Assembly (NCBI GenBank): GCA_002197545.1
Contig: NFUO01000574.1
Location: forward strand, 1-49,533
From: Acidobacteria subdivision 2 bacterium RH1 MAG20
GTDB taxonomy: Bacteria > Acidobacteriota > Terriglobia > Terriglobales > Acidobacteriaceae
Length of the DNA stretch: 49,533 nt
Direction: 5' to 3'
Shown one piece after another: positions 17,792 through 27,337 of the stretch (the stretch's first letter is position 1; each line of letters begins with the position of its first letter). A program made the position numbers and the translations under genes. The notes beneath the pieces were generated by a model that searched no databases, was not told the origin of the DNA, and saw only the letters and a program-made list of their open reading frames with translations.

Positions 17792-17829
17792 ACCGCTTTT
17801 CAGAATACCGCACAAGAAGTGCCGGAAGG

Positions 17830-19272
17830 TTATGCCCGTTCCACAGACACAACGGAATGAGCAATCGCACGTGGAAGTTTCTGATAGATGTTGCCAAAGC
17901 CGCCGTTAGACAGAATCGCAACAACGTCACCACTTCTAAGCTGCGGAACCAACGCATCAACAATCGCGTCCGCATCCGCATAAAAAATTGCTGGGACCTC
18001 GCGCGCGTTGAGACGAGCGACAACGTGCTCCGGAACAAGACGTTCACTCACAGGAATCTTCTCCGACCTGAAGACATCAGCCAAGATGACACCATCGGCC
18101 AACGCCAGGCTCTCTACCAGATCGGCTTCGAATACATTTCGTCGCAGCGTATTCGATCGCGGCTCCAGCACGGCCCAAAGTCGCCTGCCCGGATAAGATT
18201 CACGAAGGGCGCGGAGCGTCTCTCGGACGGCCGTCGGATGGTGCGCGAAATCGTCAATGATGGTGATACCTTCGACGACCGCACAGACCTCGAGCCTGCG
18301 CTTTACGCTTTTAAAGGTTGCCAACGCCTCGACAATCGCTTCCACCGGAACGCTCTGCCCTGCGGCAAGCGCGGCTGCAGCGGTAGCGTTCAGCGCATTG
18401 TGCTCACCCGCCATCGGGAGACTCAACTCTGCGAATTCAGCACCATCACGAAAGAGCGTCCATCGACTCAATGCTTCGTCATGGCGCAAATCAGCAACGC
18501 GCCAGTGAGAGCCTGCAGAGAAGCCATAGCGCTCCACCGCGCAAAAGGCGTTCGCTACACATTCGCTGACATTCTCGCTGCCGTCAAAGGCCACAACGCG
18601 GCCACGACGCGGAATGAGATTGACCAGTCGCTTGAACGCGGTCTTCACTGCCGCAAGATCGGGATAGATATCGGCATGATCAAACTCGACATGGGTCAGG
18701 ATTGCCGCGTCTGGAAAGTAGTGCAGAAACTTTGGGCCTTTGTCGAAGAAAGCGGTGTCGTACTCGTCGCCCTCGAGAAGAAAGGGCCGAGTTGGCCGCA
18801 CCATAAAGCTGGTGCCAAAGTTTTCCGCTACGCCTCCGATCAGGAACGATGGTGCAAGATCGGGGTTTTTGCGTGAGGCAACCTCGTAGATCCAGGCCAA
18901 CATGCTGGTCGTCGTGGTCTTGCCGTGCGTTCCTGCGATGACCAGCGACTCGCGGCCGGGCAGAAACTCATCATGCAGGATGGCGGCCATCGAGCAGAAC
19001 GGAATGCGCTTGTCGAGCACATACTCAAGCTCCACATTGCCGCGCGAGATGGCATTGCCGACAATTACCAGATCGGGTCGAGGTTCGAGATTGCTTTCTG
19101 CGTACGGTTCATGAACTCCGATGTTCAAGCCGACCAGCAGATCACTCATCGGCGGATATGCAGCCGCATCCGAGCCGGTAATGTGGTGCCCTTGTTGTTG
19201 CAACATCCCGGCGAGCGACGCCATCGCCGTGCCGCAGATGCCGATGAGATGAATGTGTTTGAGCTTTTGCAT
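17830..19272 (-). CDS. mpl: UDP-MurNAc:tripeptide ligase Mpl (murein recycling)
   Basis: A 480-residue Mur-ligase-family enzyme. Mpl joins the recovered tripeptide L-Ala-gamma-D-Glu-meso-Dap to UDP-MurNAc and so returns old peptidoglycan peptides to synthesis. The protein starts with HLIGICGTAMASLAGML, the Mpl/MurC type of N-terminus. The ATP loop GTHGKT is at 114-119. EGDEYDTAFFDKGPK, HNALNATAAAA and DDFAHHPTAV follow in the central and C-terminal domains. EGDEYD with the Mpl-type spacing separates it from MurC. It sits 17 bases after ldcA, whose product trims tetrapeptide to the tripeptide Mpl uses, which strongly supports the assignment. Confidence 0.93.
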   Translation of the reverse strand: MQKLKHIHLIGICGTAMASLAGMLQQQGHHITGSDAAAYPPMSDLLVGLNIGVHEPYAESNLEPRPDLVIVGNAISRGNVELEYVLDKRIPFCSMAAILHDEFLPGRESLVIAGTHGKTTTTSMLAWIYEVASRKNPDLAPSFLIGGVAENFGTSFMVRPTRPFLLEGDEYDTAFFDKGPKFLHYFPDAAILTHVEFDHADIYPDLAAVKTAFKRLVNLIPRRGRVVAFDGSENVSECVANAFCAVERYGFSAGSHWRVADLRHDEALSRWTLFRDGAEFAELSLPMAGEHNALNATAAAALAAGQSVPVEAIVEALATFKSVKRRLEVCAVVEGITIIDDFAHHPTAVRETLRALRESYPGRRLWAVLEPRSNTLRRNVFEADLVESLALADGVILADVFRSEKIPVSERLVPEHVVARLNAREVPAIFYADADAIVDALVPQLRSGDVVAILSNGGFGNIYQKLPRAIAHSVVSVERA

Positions 19273-19289
19273 GATCGCCAGCTTAGAGG

Positions 19290-20240
19290 CTAGACCGTAA
19301 CCGCCGCTTCAAGAAAGTGCATCTGCGGATTCCCAGCATCGGCCAGATCCAGCTTAACAGTAACGCCAAATGGCAACGTGACATTCGGTGTATCCACATG
19401 GCCGCTGCGCAGTCCAATGGCGATTGGTCCGTCGAAATCGCGGAGCGAGTGCAGAATGGCGCGTTCCAGATACTCGGCCTCGTCAGCAGTGACACACTGG
19501 CACATATTACCGAAGACAATGCCTCGCACTGTTTCCAACACTCCGGCGTAACGCAAGTGCAGAAGCATACGATCCCACTGATACGGTTTGGTGCCGATGT
19601 CCTCAAGGAAGAGCACGCTGTCCGCTATCTGTGGCGCGTAAGGCGTTCCCAAAGCCTCTGCGAGGATGGAAAGGCATCCACCTTGCAAGCTCCCTTGGGC
19701 CACCCCGCCGCGAAGCACACGAAGACCATCGGCAACGCCCAAGGACCAGGAAGCATCACCCTCGACACAGTGCCGCCAGCTTGCCATATCGATGCCATCG
19801 TCACGTCCAAAGTCCGAAGCGACCATAGGGCCATAGAAGGTGACCAAGTTTGCCTTGTTGTGAAGCCAACTATGCAGTGAAGTGTGATCGCTGTAGCCGA
19901 TAAAAGCCTTGGGGTTGGCACGAACCAATGCCGCATCGAGATAGGGCAACAGCTCTGCCGAGCCCCAGCCACCGCGAGTGCAGATGATTCCATCGATGGA
20001 AGAATCGGCAAAAGCAGCGTGAAAGTCTTCCAGACGATGCGCCAGCGTGCCGGCATAGTAGAGCGGCCCATGATCGAGCGCGTGTTTGCCGAGAACGGTC
20101 CTGTAGCCCAATGCCTGCAACCTGCTTATGCCTTGATGAACCAGTTCAGGCTTCGGAGTGCTTGCCGGGGACACTACAGCCAGCGTCGCGCCGGAACGCA
20201 GCGCAGCAGGCTTTACGACGGTACTCTGTAAGATCGTCAC
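19290..20240 (-). CDS. ldcA: L,D-carboxypeptidase (muramoyltetrapeptide, S66)
   Basis: A 316-residue family S66 serine peptidase that removes the terminal D-alanine from murein tetrapeptides in the cytoplasm during peptidoglycan recycling. The catalytic set is visible: S117 in GYSDHT, E213 in LEDIG and H281 in SGHVD. The N-terminal nucleotide-like fold begins AVVSPAS. The start is a GTG at 20240 that overlaps the dapF stop by four bases (GTGA), so translation is probably coupled. With mpl downstream and dapF upstream it forms a compact unit for meso-diaminopimelate supply and reuse. An alternative is a microcin-C-type S66 hydrolase, but the neighbours argue against that. Confidence 0.92.
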   Translation of the reverse strand: MTILQSTVVKPAALRSGATLAVVSPASTPKPELVHQGISRLQALGYRTVLGKHALDHGPLYYAGTLAHRLEDFHAAFADSSIDGIICTRGGWGSAELLPYLDAALVRANPKAFIGYSDHTSLHSWLHNKANLVTFYGPMVASDFGRDDGIDMASWRHCVEGDASWSLGVADGLRVLRGGVAQGSLQGGCLSILAEALGTPYAPQIADSVLFLEDIGTKPYQWDRMLLHLRYAGVLETVRGIVFGNMCQCVTADEAEYLERAILHSLRDFDGPIAIGLRSGHVDTPNVTLPFGVTVKLDLADAGNPQMHFLEAAVTV

Positions 20241-21040
20241 AGTGCGGCGACCTCGCCGCGGCAGATGATCTCTGCCGGCCCAGTCAGCCGCATGACTGCA
20301 TCACTGGCTGACCAGACAGTCTGTTGCGAGCCACCTTCGGCAATAGCGGTCAGCGAGCGTTCCACTCCGCGCAATGCCATCGCAGCAGCAGAGGAGGCGC
20401 AAGTTCCCGTGCCGGAAGAGGTCGTGGGGCCGCAGCCGCGCTCGTAGATGCGGAAGGCTATCTCTGTTGGCGAGATGACGCGCACAAACTCAACATTCGT
20501 GCCGTGCGGGAAGAATGGGCTTGTACTGATGCGAGCGCCAAGGTCCTGCCAGCTTTTGCCATGCGCGCTGAAGTCATCCGTATCCACGAAGAGAACAAAG
20601 TGCGGATTGCCTACATTGACCATGGCACCGGATACGTTGCCTATGTCGGAGAGCTCAATCGTCCGCTGCATCACTCTCGGCACGCCCATCTCGCTCTCGA
20701 TGAGGTAATACGGATTGGCTGCCTCCATCACCTGACAGGTGCGCAGACCACCGTGCGTTCCCAGCGCTACCTTCTGCCTGCCCTCGCTGCTCGCCAGCCA
20801 CGCCGCTACACAGCGAGTCCCATTGCCGGAGAGTTCGGCCTCGCTGCCATCGGCGTTGAATAGGCGGAGAAAGAGTTCGCCATTCGGCTTGCGTTCAAGA
20901 AATTCAATGCCATCCGCGCCGACGCTGGTATTGCGAGCGCACAATTTACGCGCCAGATCGGCATGACGCCGTTGCGCCAGAGGCCCTTCAATAATCAGAA
21001 AGTCGTTGCCGCAGGCGTGTGCCTTTACAAAAGGGATCAT
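20237..21040 (-). CDS. dapF: Diaminopimelate epimerase
   Basis: A 267-residue DapF that epimerises LL- to meso-diaminopimelate for lysine and peptidoglycan synthesis. Both catalytic cysteines are present: C77 in SGNGTRC and C214 in SGTGTCASS. The N-terminus MIPFVKAHACGNDF matches the family start. I therefore take the ATG at 21040 rather than an ATG eight codons upstream that lacks a binding site, although the site at 21040 (AAGAAAA) is also weak. The 3' end overlaps ldcA by four bases. The length is normal, and no residue looks unusual apart from alanine in HACGND where most relatives have glycine. Confidence 0.94.
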   Translation of the reverse strand: MIPFVKAHACGNDFLIIEGPLAQRRHADLARKLCARNTSVGADGIEFLERKPNGELFLRLFNADGSEAELSGNGTRCVAAWLASSEGRQKVALGTHGGLRTCQVMEAANPYYLIESEMGVPRVMQRTIELSDIGNVSGAMVNVGNPHFVLFVDTDDFSAHGKSWQDLGARISTSPFFPHGTNVEFVRVISPTEIAFRIYERGCGPTTSSGTGTCASSAAAMALRGVERSLTAIAEGGSQQTVWSASDAVMRLTGPAEIICRGEVAAL

Positions 21041-21079
21041 GATTTTCTTATTCTGCCTCAGCATTCTAAAAAAATGTAG

Positions 21080-22768
21080 CTATGGTGTCTTCGGTGGTGA
21101 ACCAAACTGATTGGACCGGTAGATTCGCGCGCATGGCTGCCCTGTCACGCACAGGACAGTCAACTCCGTCAGGCCCTGGGAAGTGGCATCTATTGCTTTG
21201 GATACAGGGTCACCTTTGATGGCGATCACATACGCCACATGGTCAGCCGGTGCCGCCAATGCCGCCTTCCAACTATCGTAGTCGTCTTCATTCAGCGTTT
21301 GCTTCAACGGCATTCCCGCATCCTGCAAGGCACCTACGTGGTCCGAGTTGTACATCAGGATTGAAACGCCCGGAGGAAACGACTGCAATATGCGTGCAAG
21401 CGAAGTTTCAAACGCGATCCGTGTCGTGGAGTTCACTATCCCTTCCTTCAGCACCAGAGGAACGAAATAGATCATGGCAGCCGTATTGAGAGCAATCAGA
21501 GCCAAGGCAACGGGATGAAGAAAGCGCGCCCTCAGCGGCTGCGATAGGCTCCATCGACATTGCACCCATTCGATGGCAAGAAACATGGATATCGCCAGCG
21601 CGGGCAACAACTCCATACCATAGCGCGCGTTGTAATAGGCGTGCGGCCATAGCTGCGGAATGAAGATCGGCACCGAGCCATAGGCGATGGCGTAGACATA
21701 AAAAGGTAGCGGTAGCCAGAGAAGCAGCGACGGCAGCGCAAGCCTGCGGCGAACAGCCAGAATAAGGCCCGCTATCGCTGCGAGCATTACGGCAAAGCCG
21801 GTCTCCCACGCTGCTGCATCCACCTGCGCGGTGCGGGTAAAGAAGAGGAGCGACCAGCCGGGATTATGCCATCCGCGATAGTGATGCGATCCGGGCGGCG
21901 AGGTCTTCTTTTCGATTGCTGCCGCCGAATAAGGTCCGCGTATGAAGTCCAGCGGGTCGTGGAAGAAGTGCTGGTTGTAGGCAAGCCAGCTCAGGGGAGC
22001 CGCTATGGCAAGAAGAGTAAAGACAGCGAATGACGGAGCGACCTTGCGCCATACCTCGCGATTGCGCGCAAGACACCACGTCACAATGCACCATGCCGCT
22101 GCGCCGAGTATCCAACCGTCGTATCGGGTGAAGACCGCCGCAACAATGAGCAGTGCAATATAAATCAGCCGCCGCGCAACAAAACTGTGGCGCGATTCTC
22201 GAATCGCTGCTGTGCACTCCATCGTAAACAGCGTCAGCCAGATAAGCTCTGCAAGAAACAACGGCTCCGTCATGGCTGTCGTTGAGAGATAGAGCAGGTT
22301 CGGATTCAGCGCATAGAAAGCGGTGGCCGCAAACGCCCACCGCGGCGTCATCATGCGGCGCGCAAGCCGGTAAAGCCCAACGACACTGGCGATAAAACAG
22401 AGCAGTGACGGCCATGCGCCGGCAAGACCGTTCTGCCACCACTCCATCTTCTGCACGAAGGGCAAGATCAGCAGATGCGGCAGCGGCAGCCAGACTCCCC
22501 CGAGCTGCGACAGGCCGGGATTGCGCGAGTCGAAGATGCGGCGCGCGATGCCCAGATGCGCCACCGCATCTCCGTACAGCAATAGATAGCCTCGCGTATA
22601 GCAGAGGGCAAGCGCAACAAAAGCGAGAATGACCGCGATTAAAGCGACAGGAAAGCTCTCTTCCCTGGTGGCCGGACGAACCTCGTCAGGCGTCGCTTCC
22701 CCGGCGGGAGACACTGCTCCAGCGAGGGTAATCGGTCGTAATCGCTTCGTCGGCCTACGCTCCTTCAA
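21080..22768 (-). CDS. GT-C type membrane glycosyltransferase (GT39-like)
   Basis: A 562-residue polytopic membrane protein of the polyprenyl-sugar-dependent GT-C type. A polar N-terminal arm (about 1-38) precedes the first helix (about 40-62). The first outer loop holds LYGDAVAHLGIARRIFDSRNPGLSQLG, with an acidic residue in the position used for catalysis, then VWLPLPHLL. About ten more helices and a C-terminal soluble region (about 440-562) follow. It differs from the two ArnT-like proteins in that loop 1 has GDAVAH rather than DDxD. The TTG start at 22768 overlaps the end of the kinase gene by 14 bases, with AAGGAG inside that gene. The acceptor and sugar are unknown; its place in a peptidoglycan operon suggests envelope glycosylation. 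Confidence 0.72.
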   Translation of the reverse strand: MKERRPTKRLRPITLAGAVSPAGEATPDEVRPATREESFPVALIAVILAFVALALCYTRGYLLLYGDAVAHLGIARRIFDSRNPGLSQLGGVWLPLPHLLILPFVQKMEWWQNGLAGAWPSLLCFIASVVGLYRLARRMMTPRWAFAATAFYALNPNLLYLSTTAMTEPLFLAELIWLTLFTMECTAAIRESRHSFVARRLIYIALLIVAAVFTRYDGWILGAAAWCIVTWCLARNREVWRKVAPSFAVFTLLAIAAPLSWLAYNQHFFHDPLDFIRGPYSAAAIEKKTSPPGSHHYRGWHNPGWSLLFFTRTAQVDAAAWETGFAVMLAAIAGLILAVRRRLALPSLLLWLPLPFYVYAIAYGSVPIFIPQLWPHAYYNARYGMELLPALAISMFLAIEWVQCRWSLSQPLRARFLHPVALALIALNTAAMIYFVPLVLKEGIVNSTTRIAFETSLARILQSFPPGVSILMYNSDHVGALQDAGMPLKQTLNEDDYDSWKAALAAPADHVAYVIAIKGDPVSKAIDATSQGLTELTVLCVTGQPCARIYRSNQFGSPPKTP

Positions 22769-23693
22769 GATGAGAGATCTCCTTGAACAGGTTGAAACGC
22801 TCTTCGATCTCTTCGCGCGTGACCGATTGCAGTCGCTCCGTTCCGAACCGCTCCACGGCGAATGAACCCATTACGCCGCCGTAAAACATCGCCGTGCGAA
22901 AGACCGTTGGTGTCAGTTCCGGCTGCGATGCGAGATAGCCATAGAAGCCGCCTGCAAACGAATCTCCCGCGCCGGTCGGATCGACTACTTCAGCCAGCGG
23001 CAGCGCAGGTGCTCGGAAGGGACGCGAAATTGTCGTGTTTGCGCCGAAAGACCGGTCGCTGAAAAAGGCTGTAGCACCGTATTCTCCATGCTTCACAACC
23101 AGAGTTTTAGGCCCCATCGACAAGACCTTCTCCGCGGCAAGAACGAGGTTGCGTTCTCCCGCCAGCATCCGCACTTCGCCGTCGTTGATCAGCAGCACAT
23201 CCAGATCGCGCAAAACTTTGGCGAGATTCTCGCTATGATCGGCGATCCAGTAGTTCATCGTATCGCCGCAGACCATGCGGACCTGCGGCATCTGGCTGCG
23301 AACACGGGCCTGAAGGGCCGGATCGATGTTCGCCAGAAAAAGATACTTGCTATCGGCGTAAGCTTCCGGGATCTTCGGCTCAAATGTCTGAAAGACATTC
23401 AGATCGGTTCCAAGCGTCTTTGCTTCGTCCATATTGCCGGCGTAAGAGCCAGTCCAATGGAAGCTGAGCCCCTTGGCCCGCTCAATGCCCTGCGTGTCGA
23501 TACCGCGCTTCGTGAGCACGCCCTCATGCTGGGCGGTAAAGTCCTCTCCGACGACAGCGATCACTCGCACCGGAGTGAAGTAGCTCGCCGCAAGCGAGAA
23601 ATGCGTCGCCGCACCGCCCAGACAATGGTCCACCGCACCATGCGGGGTCTCAATACTATCGAAAGCCACAGATCCTACAACAAGAATGGACAT
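22755..23693 (-). CDS. PfkB-family sugar or nucleoside kinase
   Basis: A 312-residue ribokinase-fold (PfkB) kinase. The substrate-side GGAATHFSLAA near residue 27 and the ATP-site signature DPTGAGDSFAGG near 240, with its catalytic aspartate, are intact. I choose the ATG at 23693, preceded by AAGGAG; a GTG five codons upstream would place that binding site inside the coding region. Directly upstream is mtnP, whose product releases adenine and methylthioribose-1-phosphate. This makes a nucleoside (adenosine- or inosine-type) kinase a reasonable guess, but a sugar kinase is equally compatible. It overlaps the next gene by 14 bases. Confidence 0.82.
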   Translation of the reverse strand: MSILVVGSVAFDSIETPHGAVDHCLGGAATHFSLAASYFTPVRVIAVVGEDFTAQHEGVLTKRGIDTQGIERAKGLSFHWTGSYAGNMDEAKTLGTDLNVFQTFEPKIPEAYADSKYLFLANIDPALQARVRSQMPQVRMVCGDTMNYWIADHSENLAKVLRDLDVLLINDGEVRMLAGERNLVLAAEKVLSMGPKTLVVKHGEYGATAFFSDRSFGANTTISRPFRAPALPLAEVVDPTGAGDSFAGGFYGYLASQPELTPTVFRTAMFYGGVMGSFAVERFGTERLQSVTREEIEERFNLFKEISHLEGA

Positions 23694-23747
23694 AAACTCC
23701 TTTTTCACACCAGTTAGTAATTTGACTTAGTAAAGCGGCTATTCACC

Positions 23748-24608
23748 TTATAAATACTTATCCAATAGAAGCGCCAACCGCTGCCGCGTCTCCGCGGGAA
23801 TCGCTTTGGGATCGGTAAGAACTGCATATCTGAGCGCATCGACGCAGGCACATGTCCTCTGCGCAGGTATGGCTGCTACGGCAGCGCGAACCACCTTCGC
23901 CGCGTTATCGGCATTTTGATGAAGCACTGCCACGATCTGATCGATTGTGACATCGTCGTGGCCTTCACGCCAGCAATCGTAGTCCGTCACCATCGCCATC
24001 GTTGCGTAACAAATCTCCGCCTCGCGGGCCAGCTTCGCCTCCTGCAGATTGGTCATCCCGATCACATCCGCGCCCCAGCTACGGTAGAGGTTCGACTCTG
24101 CGCGGGTCGAAAACTGAGGCCCTTCCATGCAGACATAGATGCCGCCATTTTTTCCGACAACTCCTACCGAAGCACACGCCTTCTCGAAGGCAGAGGCCAC
24201 GGTCGCGCAGACCGGATCGCCAAAACCCACATGCGCCACAATGCCATCGCCGAAGAAGGTGGAGATACGAGCGAAGGTACGATCGATAAACTGGTCCGGC
24301 ATTAAAAAATCCGTAGGCTTATGTTCTTCCTTTAGCGAGCCCACGGCAGAGACAGAAAGTATCCGCTCCACGCCCAGCAGCTTCATGCCAAAGATATTGG
24401 CGCGGAAGTTCAACTCGCTTGGCAGCAGCCGATGCCCGCGCCCATGCCGCGCCAGAAAAGCAACCTGACGGCCCTCAAGTTCGCCGAGAACAAAAGCGTC
24501 CGAAGGTGAGCCGAACGGCGTCTCCACCAGCTCCTCGCGCATATTCGTAAGTCCCGGCATAGCATACAAGCCGCTGCCGCCAATGATTCCAATCTCTGCC
24601 TTCTTCAA
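23748..24608 (-). CDS. mtnP: S-methyl-5'-thioadenosine phosphorylase
   Basis: A 286-residue purine nucleoside phosphorylase-family enzyme of the MTAP type, which splits methylthioadenosine (a by-product of polyamine and homoserine-lactone synthesis) into adenine and methylthioribose-1-phosphate. Signatures are [10 protein letters not shown] (6-15), [46 protein letters not shown] and [19 protein letters not shown], followed by TDYDCW. The start is a TTG at 24608 with AAGGAG eight bases ahead; a nearby ATG is out of frame. The serine and asparagine in TNLQEA fit MTAP, and some relatives act on inosine or adenosine. Fifteen bases separate it from the metallopeptidase gene upstream. Confidence 0.92.
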   Translation of the reverse strand: MKKAEIGIIGGSGLYAMPGLTNMREELVETPFGSPSDAFVLGELEGRQVAFLARHGRGHRLLPSELNFRANIFGMKLLGVERILSVSAVGSLKEEHKPTDFLMPDQFIDRTFARISTFFGDGIVAHVGFGDPVCATVASAFEKACASVGVVGKNGGIYVCMEGPQFSTRAESNLYRSWGADVIGMTNLQEAKLAREAEICYATMAMVTDYDCWREGHDDVTIDQIVAVLHQNADNAAKVVRAAVAAIPAQRTCACVDALRYAVLTDPKAIPAETRQRLALLLDKYL

Positions 24609-24622
24609 GTGCCATGCTCCTT

Positions 24623-26218
24623 TTACCGAACGCTGCTCGGATGACCTTCAAAAGTATATCGTTGCAAGCCAGTCGCTCGAATCATCCCAAACGACGACAG
24701 CGTATGCGACAGTCCCAGCGACAGCTCCTGCGGCTGCGTACCGGCGAGTTGCAACGGCCCTTCCGGCTGCGCGCTTACGATCTGGTCCCGCAGTTTCCGT
24801 GCCAACGGAAGCTCGAAGCCCTCACTGACAAAGACGCCTGTTCCCGAAATAGAAAGCAGAACATCGCCCTCGTTCGTCGAATAAATCTGCTCACCTTCAT
24901 TCGTCTCATCCTGCGAACGTCGCACAACATCGGAGTATTTTCGGGGTATCTGGGCGGCATAGACCCGTAAAAACGACCGGGCCGAGGCCGCATTCTTCCA
25001 CTGCGAGTAATAGAGCAACCCAATCGAAGCCGTTGACTCCTTCTCAGCCTCAGTCACAGCCGATTTGCGTTGCGCCGCATAATAAACGCCACCAGCCCAC
25101 TTTGGCGCCAGCGCGGTCGCTATCTGCTGACCGCCAAAAAGCTCAGTCAGCATACGCACATCCAGCTCGCCCATCACCCCCACGTCATAGGGCGTGTACT
25201 CCACATCCAGCAAAGGGTGAATATCCGGAAGGCGCAGCACTGGCACGGGCATATGGGCCATATAAGCCTTGGGGTTCATAATCTCGAAGCTCGAAGACGG
25301 CGGATTCTCCAGCACATCCGCAAAGGCCGCCTTCGCTCCCTTTTTCACCAGAATCGCCTGTTCAAAGCTCAGTCCGTCCGTGTAGGGAAACAGCAGCGAT
25401 TCCTGCAATAGCAGCGGAGCCCTCGCCATCACCGGCGAACCGCTTGAGTCCGAAGCCATGTCCTTGAGCTTATCTCCCAGCTCTGGCGCATCGGCAAGCG
25501 TCTTTCCTGTTGGCCGCAGCGAGTAGTCGACAAACACAGCCATCGCCTGTCCTTCAGCGACTGCATCGCGAGCGGTATCAGCTTCATCCGTCTGCAGGTG
25601 TTGATTGTCCTCCTGCACATTGTGCGCCGTGCCTTCCTGGCTCACATCAGACCACTTCGTCAGCCCCACCCTCTGGTCCTGCAGGGCATGAGTCAGTTCA
25701 TGCGCCAGCACCGGCTTTTGATCGTCCGGCTGTATCCAGTCCAGCAGATTCACCGTCTTCGTCTTGTTGTCGTAGAAGCCTGCAATCTGCTCCGTCAGCA
25801 GGGAGAGCAGAAACGGGCGGAGATGAAAGTCGCGGTCAAGCAGCCCAAACTTCTTCAAAACAACCTCGGAGCGCTCCATCCGCTTGGTGCCTTCATCTCC
25901 ATCAAATTTCTTCTTCAGATATCGATTGATCTGATCCCGTGAGATCAGCTTCCTCTTCACGCTATGCTCAATGGGCAACTTCGAGTCGCTGCTGACAAAG
26001 CCCAGAATCTCATCGACAGACCGAAAAAGCTCCTTCGCCTGGGCCTTCGTCATCGGTGCCTGCATCGTCGCGGGAGCTTGCTGCTGTTGCTCCGCCGGAG
26101 CCGACGCCTGCCCTGCGAATCCCACACAGGGAACCATGCAAATTGCAATGGCCGCAAGCCACCCCACCAAAATCCCACCGCTTCCGCTAAGTCCTTGCCG
26201 CAACCTCAACCTCCGCAT
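24623..26218 (-). CDS. Exported putative zinc metallopeptidase
   Basis: A 531-residue protein with an N-terminal hydrophobic signal (about 12-35, likely cleaved after AGQASA). It has a zinc-peptidase motif HELTH at 173-177 within [17 protein letters not shown]. The preceding segment, [17 protein letters not shown], is typical of gluzincin-like proteins seen in acidobacterial genomes. The third zinc ligand is not obvious; a glutamate in the following acidic region (about 205-225) could serve. The C-terminal half has no domain I can name. It would act in the periplasm. It is the first gene of the minus-strand string ending in plsC. The ATG is preceded by GGTGAA. Substrate and family are unknown. 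Confidence 0.7.
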   Translation of the reverse strand: MRRLRLRQGLSGSGGILVGWLAAIAICMVPCVGFAGQASAPAEQQQQAPATMQAPMTKAQAKELFRSVDEILGFVSSDSKLPIEHSVKRKLISRDQINRYLKKKFDGDEGTKRMERSEVVLKKFGLLDRDFHLRPFLLSLLTEQIAGFYDNKTKTVNLLDWIQPDDQKPVLAHELTHALQDQRVGLTKWSDVSQEGTAHNVQEDNQHLQTDEADTARDAVAEGQAMAVFVDYSLRPTGKTLADAPELGDKLKDMASDSSGSPVMARAPLLLQESLLFPYTDGLSFEQAILVKKGAKAAFADVLENPPSSSFEIMNPKAYMAHMPVPVLRLPDIHPLLDVEYTPYDVGVMGELDVRMLTELFGGQQIATALAPKWAGGVYYAAQRKSAVTEAEKESTASIGLLYYSQWKNAASARSFLRVYAAQIPRKYSDVVRRSQDETNEGEQIYSTNEGDVLLSISGTGVFVSEGFELPLARKLRDQIVSAQPEGPLQLAGTQPQELSLGLSHTLSSFGMIRATGLQRYTFEGHPSSVR

Positions 26219-26226
26219 TTCACCGC

Positions 26227-26232
26227 TATAAT
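26227..26232 (+). promoter_or_regulatory. Possible -10 element for ygfZ
   Basis: A consensus TATAAT lies 34 bases upstream of the ygfZ ATG, in the gap shared with the divergent metallopeptidase gene. No good -35 hexamer sits 16 to 18 bases upstream, so this rests on the -10 alone. Confidence 0.35.
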
Positions 26233-26266
26233 CAAGTGTACGCAGAGTTTCACCCTACCGTCCGCT

Positions 26267-27334
26267 ATGTCCCTTCTAGCCCATTCCGATATCGGCCCAT
26301 CGCAAGCGCCGGACTCCGCCGTTCAGCTCGCCACCCTGCTTCGAGAAGCCGGAATCTCGCCGCTCGACAGCACAGGCTGGATACGCGTCACCGGCAAAGA
26401 CCGCGTCCGCTGGCTCAACGGCATGGTCACTAACTCCATTCAGGACCTGCAGACAGGCAAAGGCTGCTACAACTTCCTGCTCAGCGTTCAGGGCCGCATT
26501 CAGGGCGATGCCTACATCTTTGCCGAACCCGACGCTCTGCTCCTCGAAACAGCGTCCGAGCAGATTCCCGCTCTCATGGCTCTACTCGATCGCTTCATCA
26601 TCATGGACGACGTAGAGTTAGCAGACAATAGCAGCGTCCAATCTGGTCTGCAGCTTTCCGGGCCGAAAGCTGCATCGTTGCTGGAACATATCGGCCTCCC
26701 CGTCGCATCTTTCGCGGAACTTGAGATGCAGCACACGTCCTGGAACTCCGCAGACGTCACCATCATCCACGCTTACAGTCCTTTGGTTCCCCGCTTCGAG
26801 CTCTGGACACAGCCAGCCACAGCCGAAGCCCTGTCGCAGGCTCTGCTAGACGCAGGAGCCGTCGCCTGCGATTTGCAGAGTCAGGAATGGCTGCGCCTGC
26901 TCGAAGGAACACCTCGCTACCACACCGATATACGCGATCGTGAGCTTCCGCAAGAAACGGGACAAACCCGCGCGCTGCACTTTTCCAAGGGCTGCTACCT
27001 CGGTCAAGAGATCGTCGAGCGCATCCGCTCCCGCGGCAACGTGCATCGCGTCTTCACAGCCTTCCGCCTCGAAGGATCGCTCCCCAACCCCGGCACACCG
27101 CTGGAAGCCGATGACAAACAAGTAGGCGAGCTAACCAGCGTTACAGCAATTCCGCTACCTGCCGTCTCCGAGAATAGAATGCAACTAGGCCTCGGATATG
27201 TCCGCCGTGAGGCGCTGGAGCGCAACCTTCTGCTTCAATATCCCGGCGGCACCGCATTACCCGTTTCCCTTCCATTTACGACCGCTGAAGCCCTCCGGCC
27301 CGAACCGGCATCTGAATCTTCTAAGAGAGTGTAA
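26267..27334 (+). CDS. ygfZ: YgfZ/GcvT folate-binding iron-sulfur protein
   Basis: A 355-residue protein of the YgfZ branch of the GcvT fold, a tetrahydrofolate-binding factor that helps maintain certain iron-sulfur enzymes such as MiaB. The YgfZ signature KGCYLGQE is at 241-248, with the essential cysteine C243. RVRWLNGMVTNSI and GRIQGDAYIF in the N-terminal half also fit. The start is the ATG at 26267; the frame runs about 100 codons further upstream, but that part is the antisense of the metallopeptidase gene. It ends 3 bases before the DUF1844 gene, starting a plus-strand operon with ribF. Confidence 0.88.
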   Translation: MSLLAHSDIGPSQAPDSAVQLATLLREAGISPLDSTGWIRVTGKDRVRWLNGMVTNSIQDLQTGKGCYNFLLSVQGRIQGDAYIFAEPDALLLETASEQIPALMALLDRFIIMDDVELADNSSVQSGLQLSGPKAASLLEHIGLPVASFAELEMQHTSWNSADVTIIHAYSPLVPRFELWTQPATAEALSQALLDAGAVACDLQSQEWLRLLEGTPRYHTDIRDRELPQETGQTRALHFSKGCYLGQEIVERIRSRGNVHRVFTAFRLEGSLPNPGTPLEADDKQVGELTSVTAIPLPAVSENRMQLGLGYVRREALERNLLLQYPGGTALPVSLPFTTAEALRPEPASESSKRV

Positions 27335-27337
27335 CCA

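Noticed and set aside
22755..22768. Frameshift joining the PfkB kinase and the GT-C gene
   Set aside because: Both proteins are complete, and the 14-base overlap with an internal AAGGAG is ordinary translational coupling.
25964..26266. Longer start for ygfZ
   Set aside because: The added 101 residues are the antisense of the metallopeptidase gene and are basic and low in conservation.
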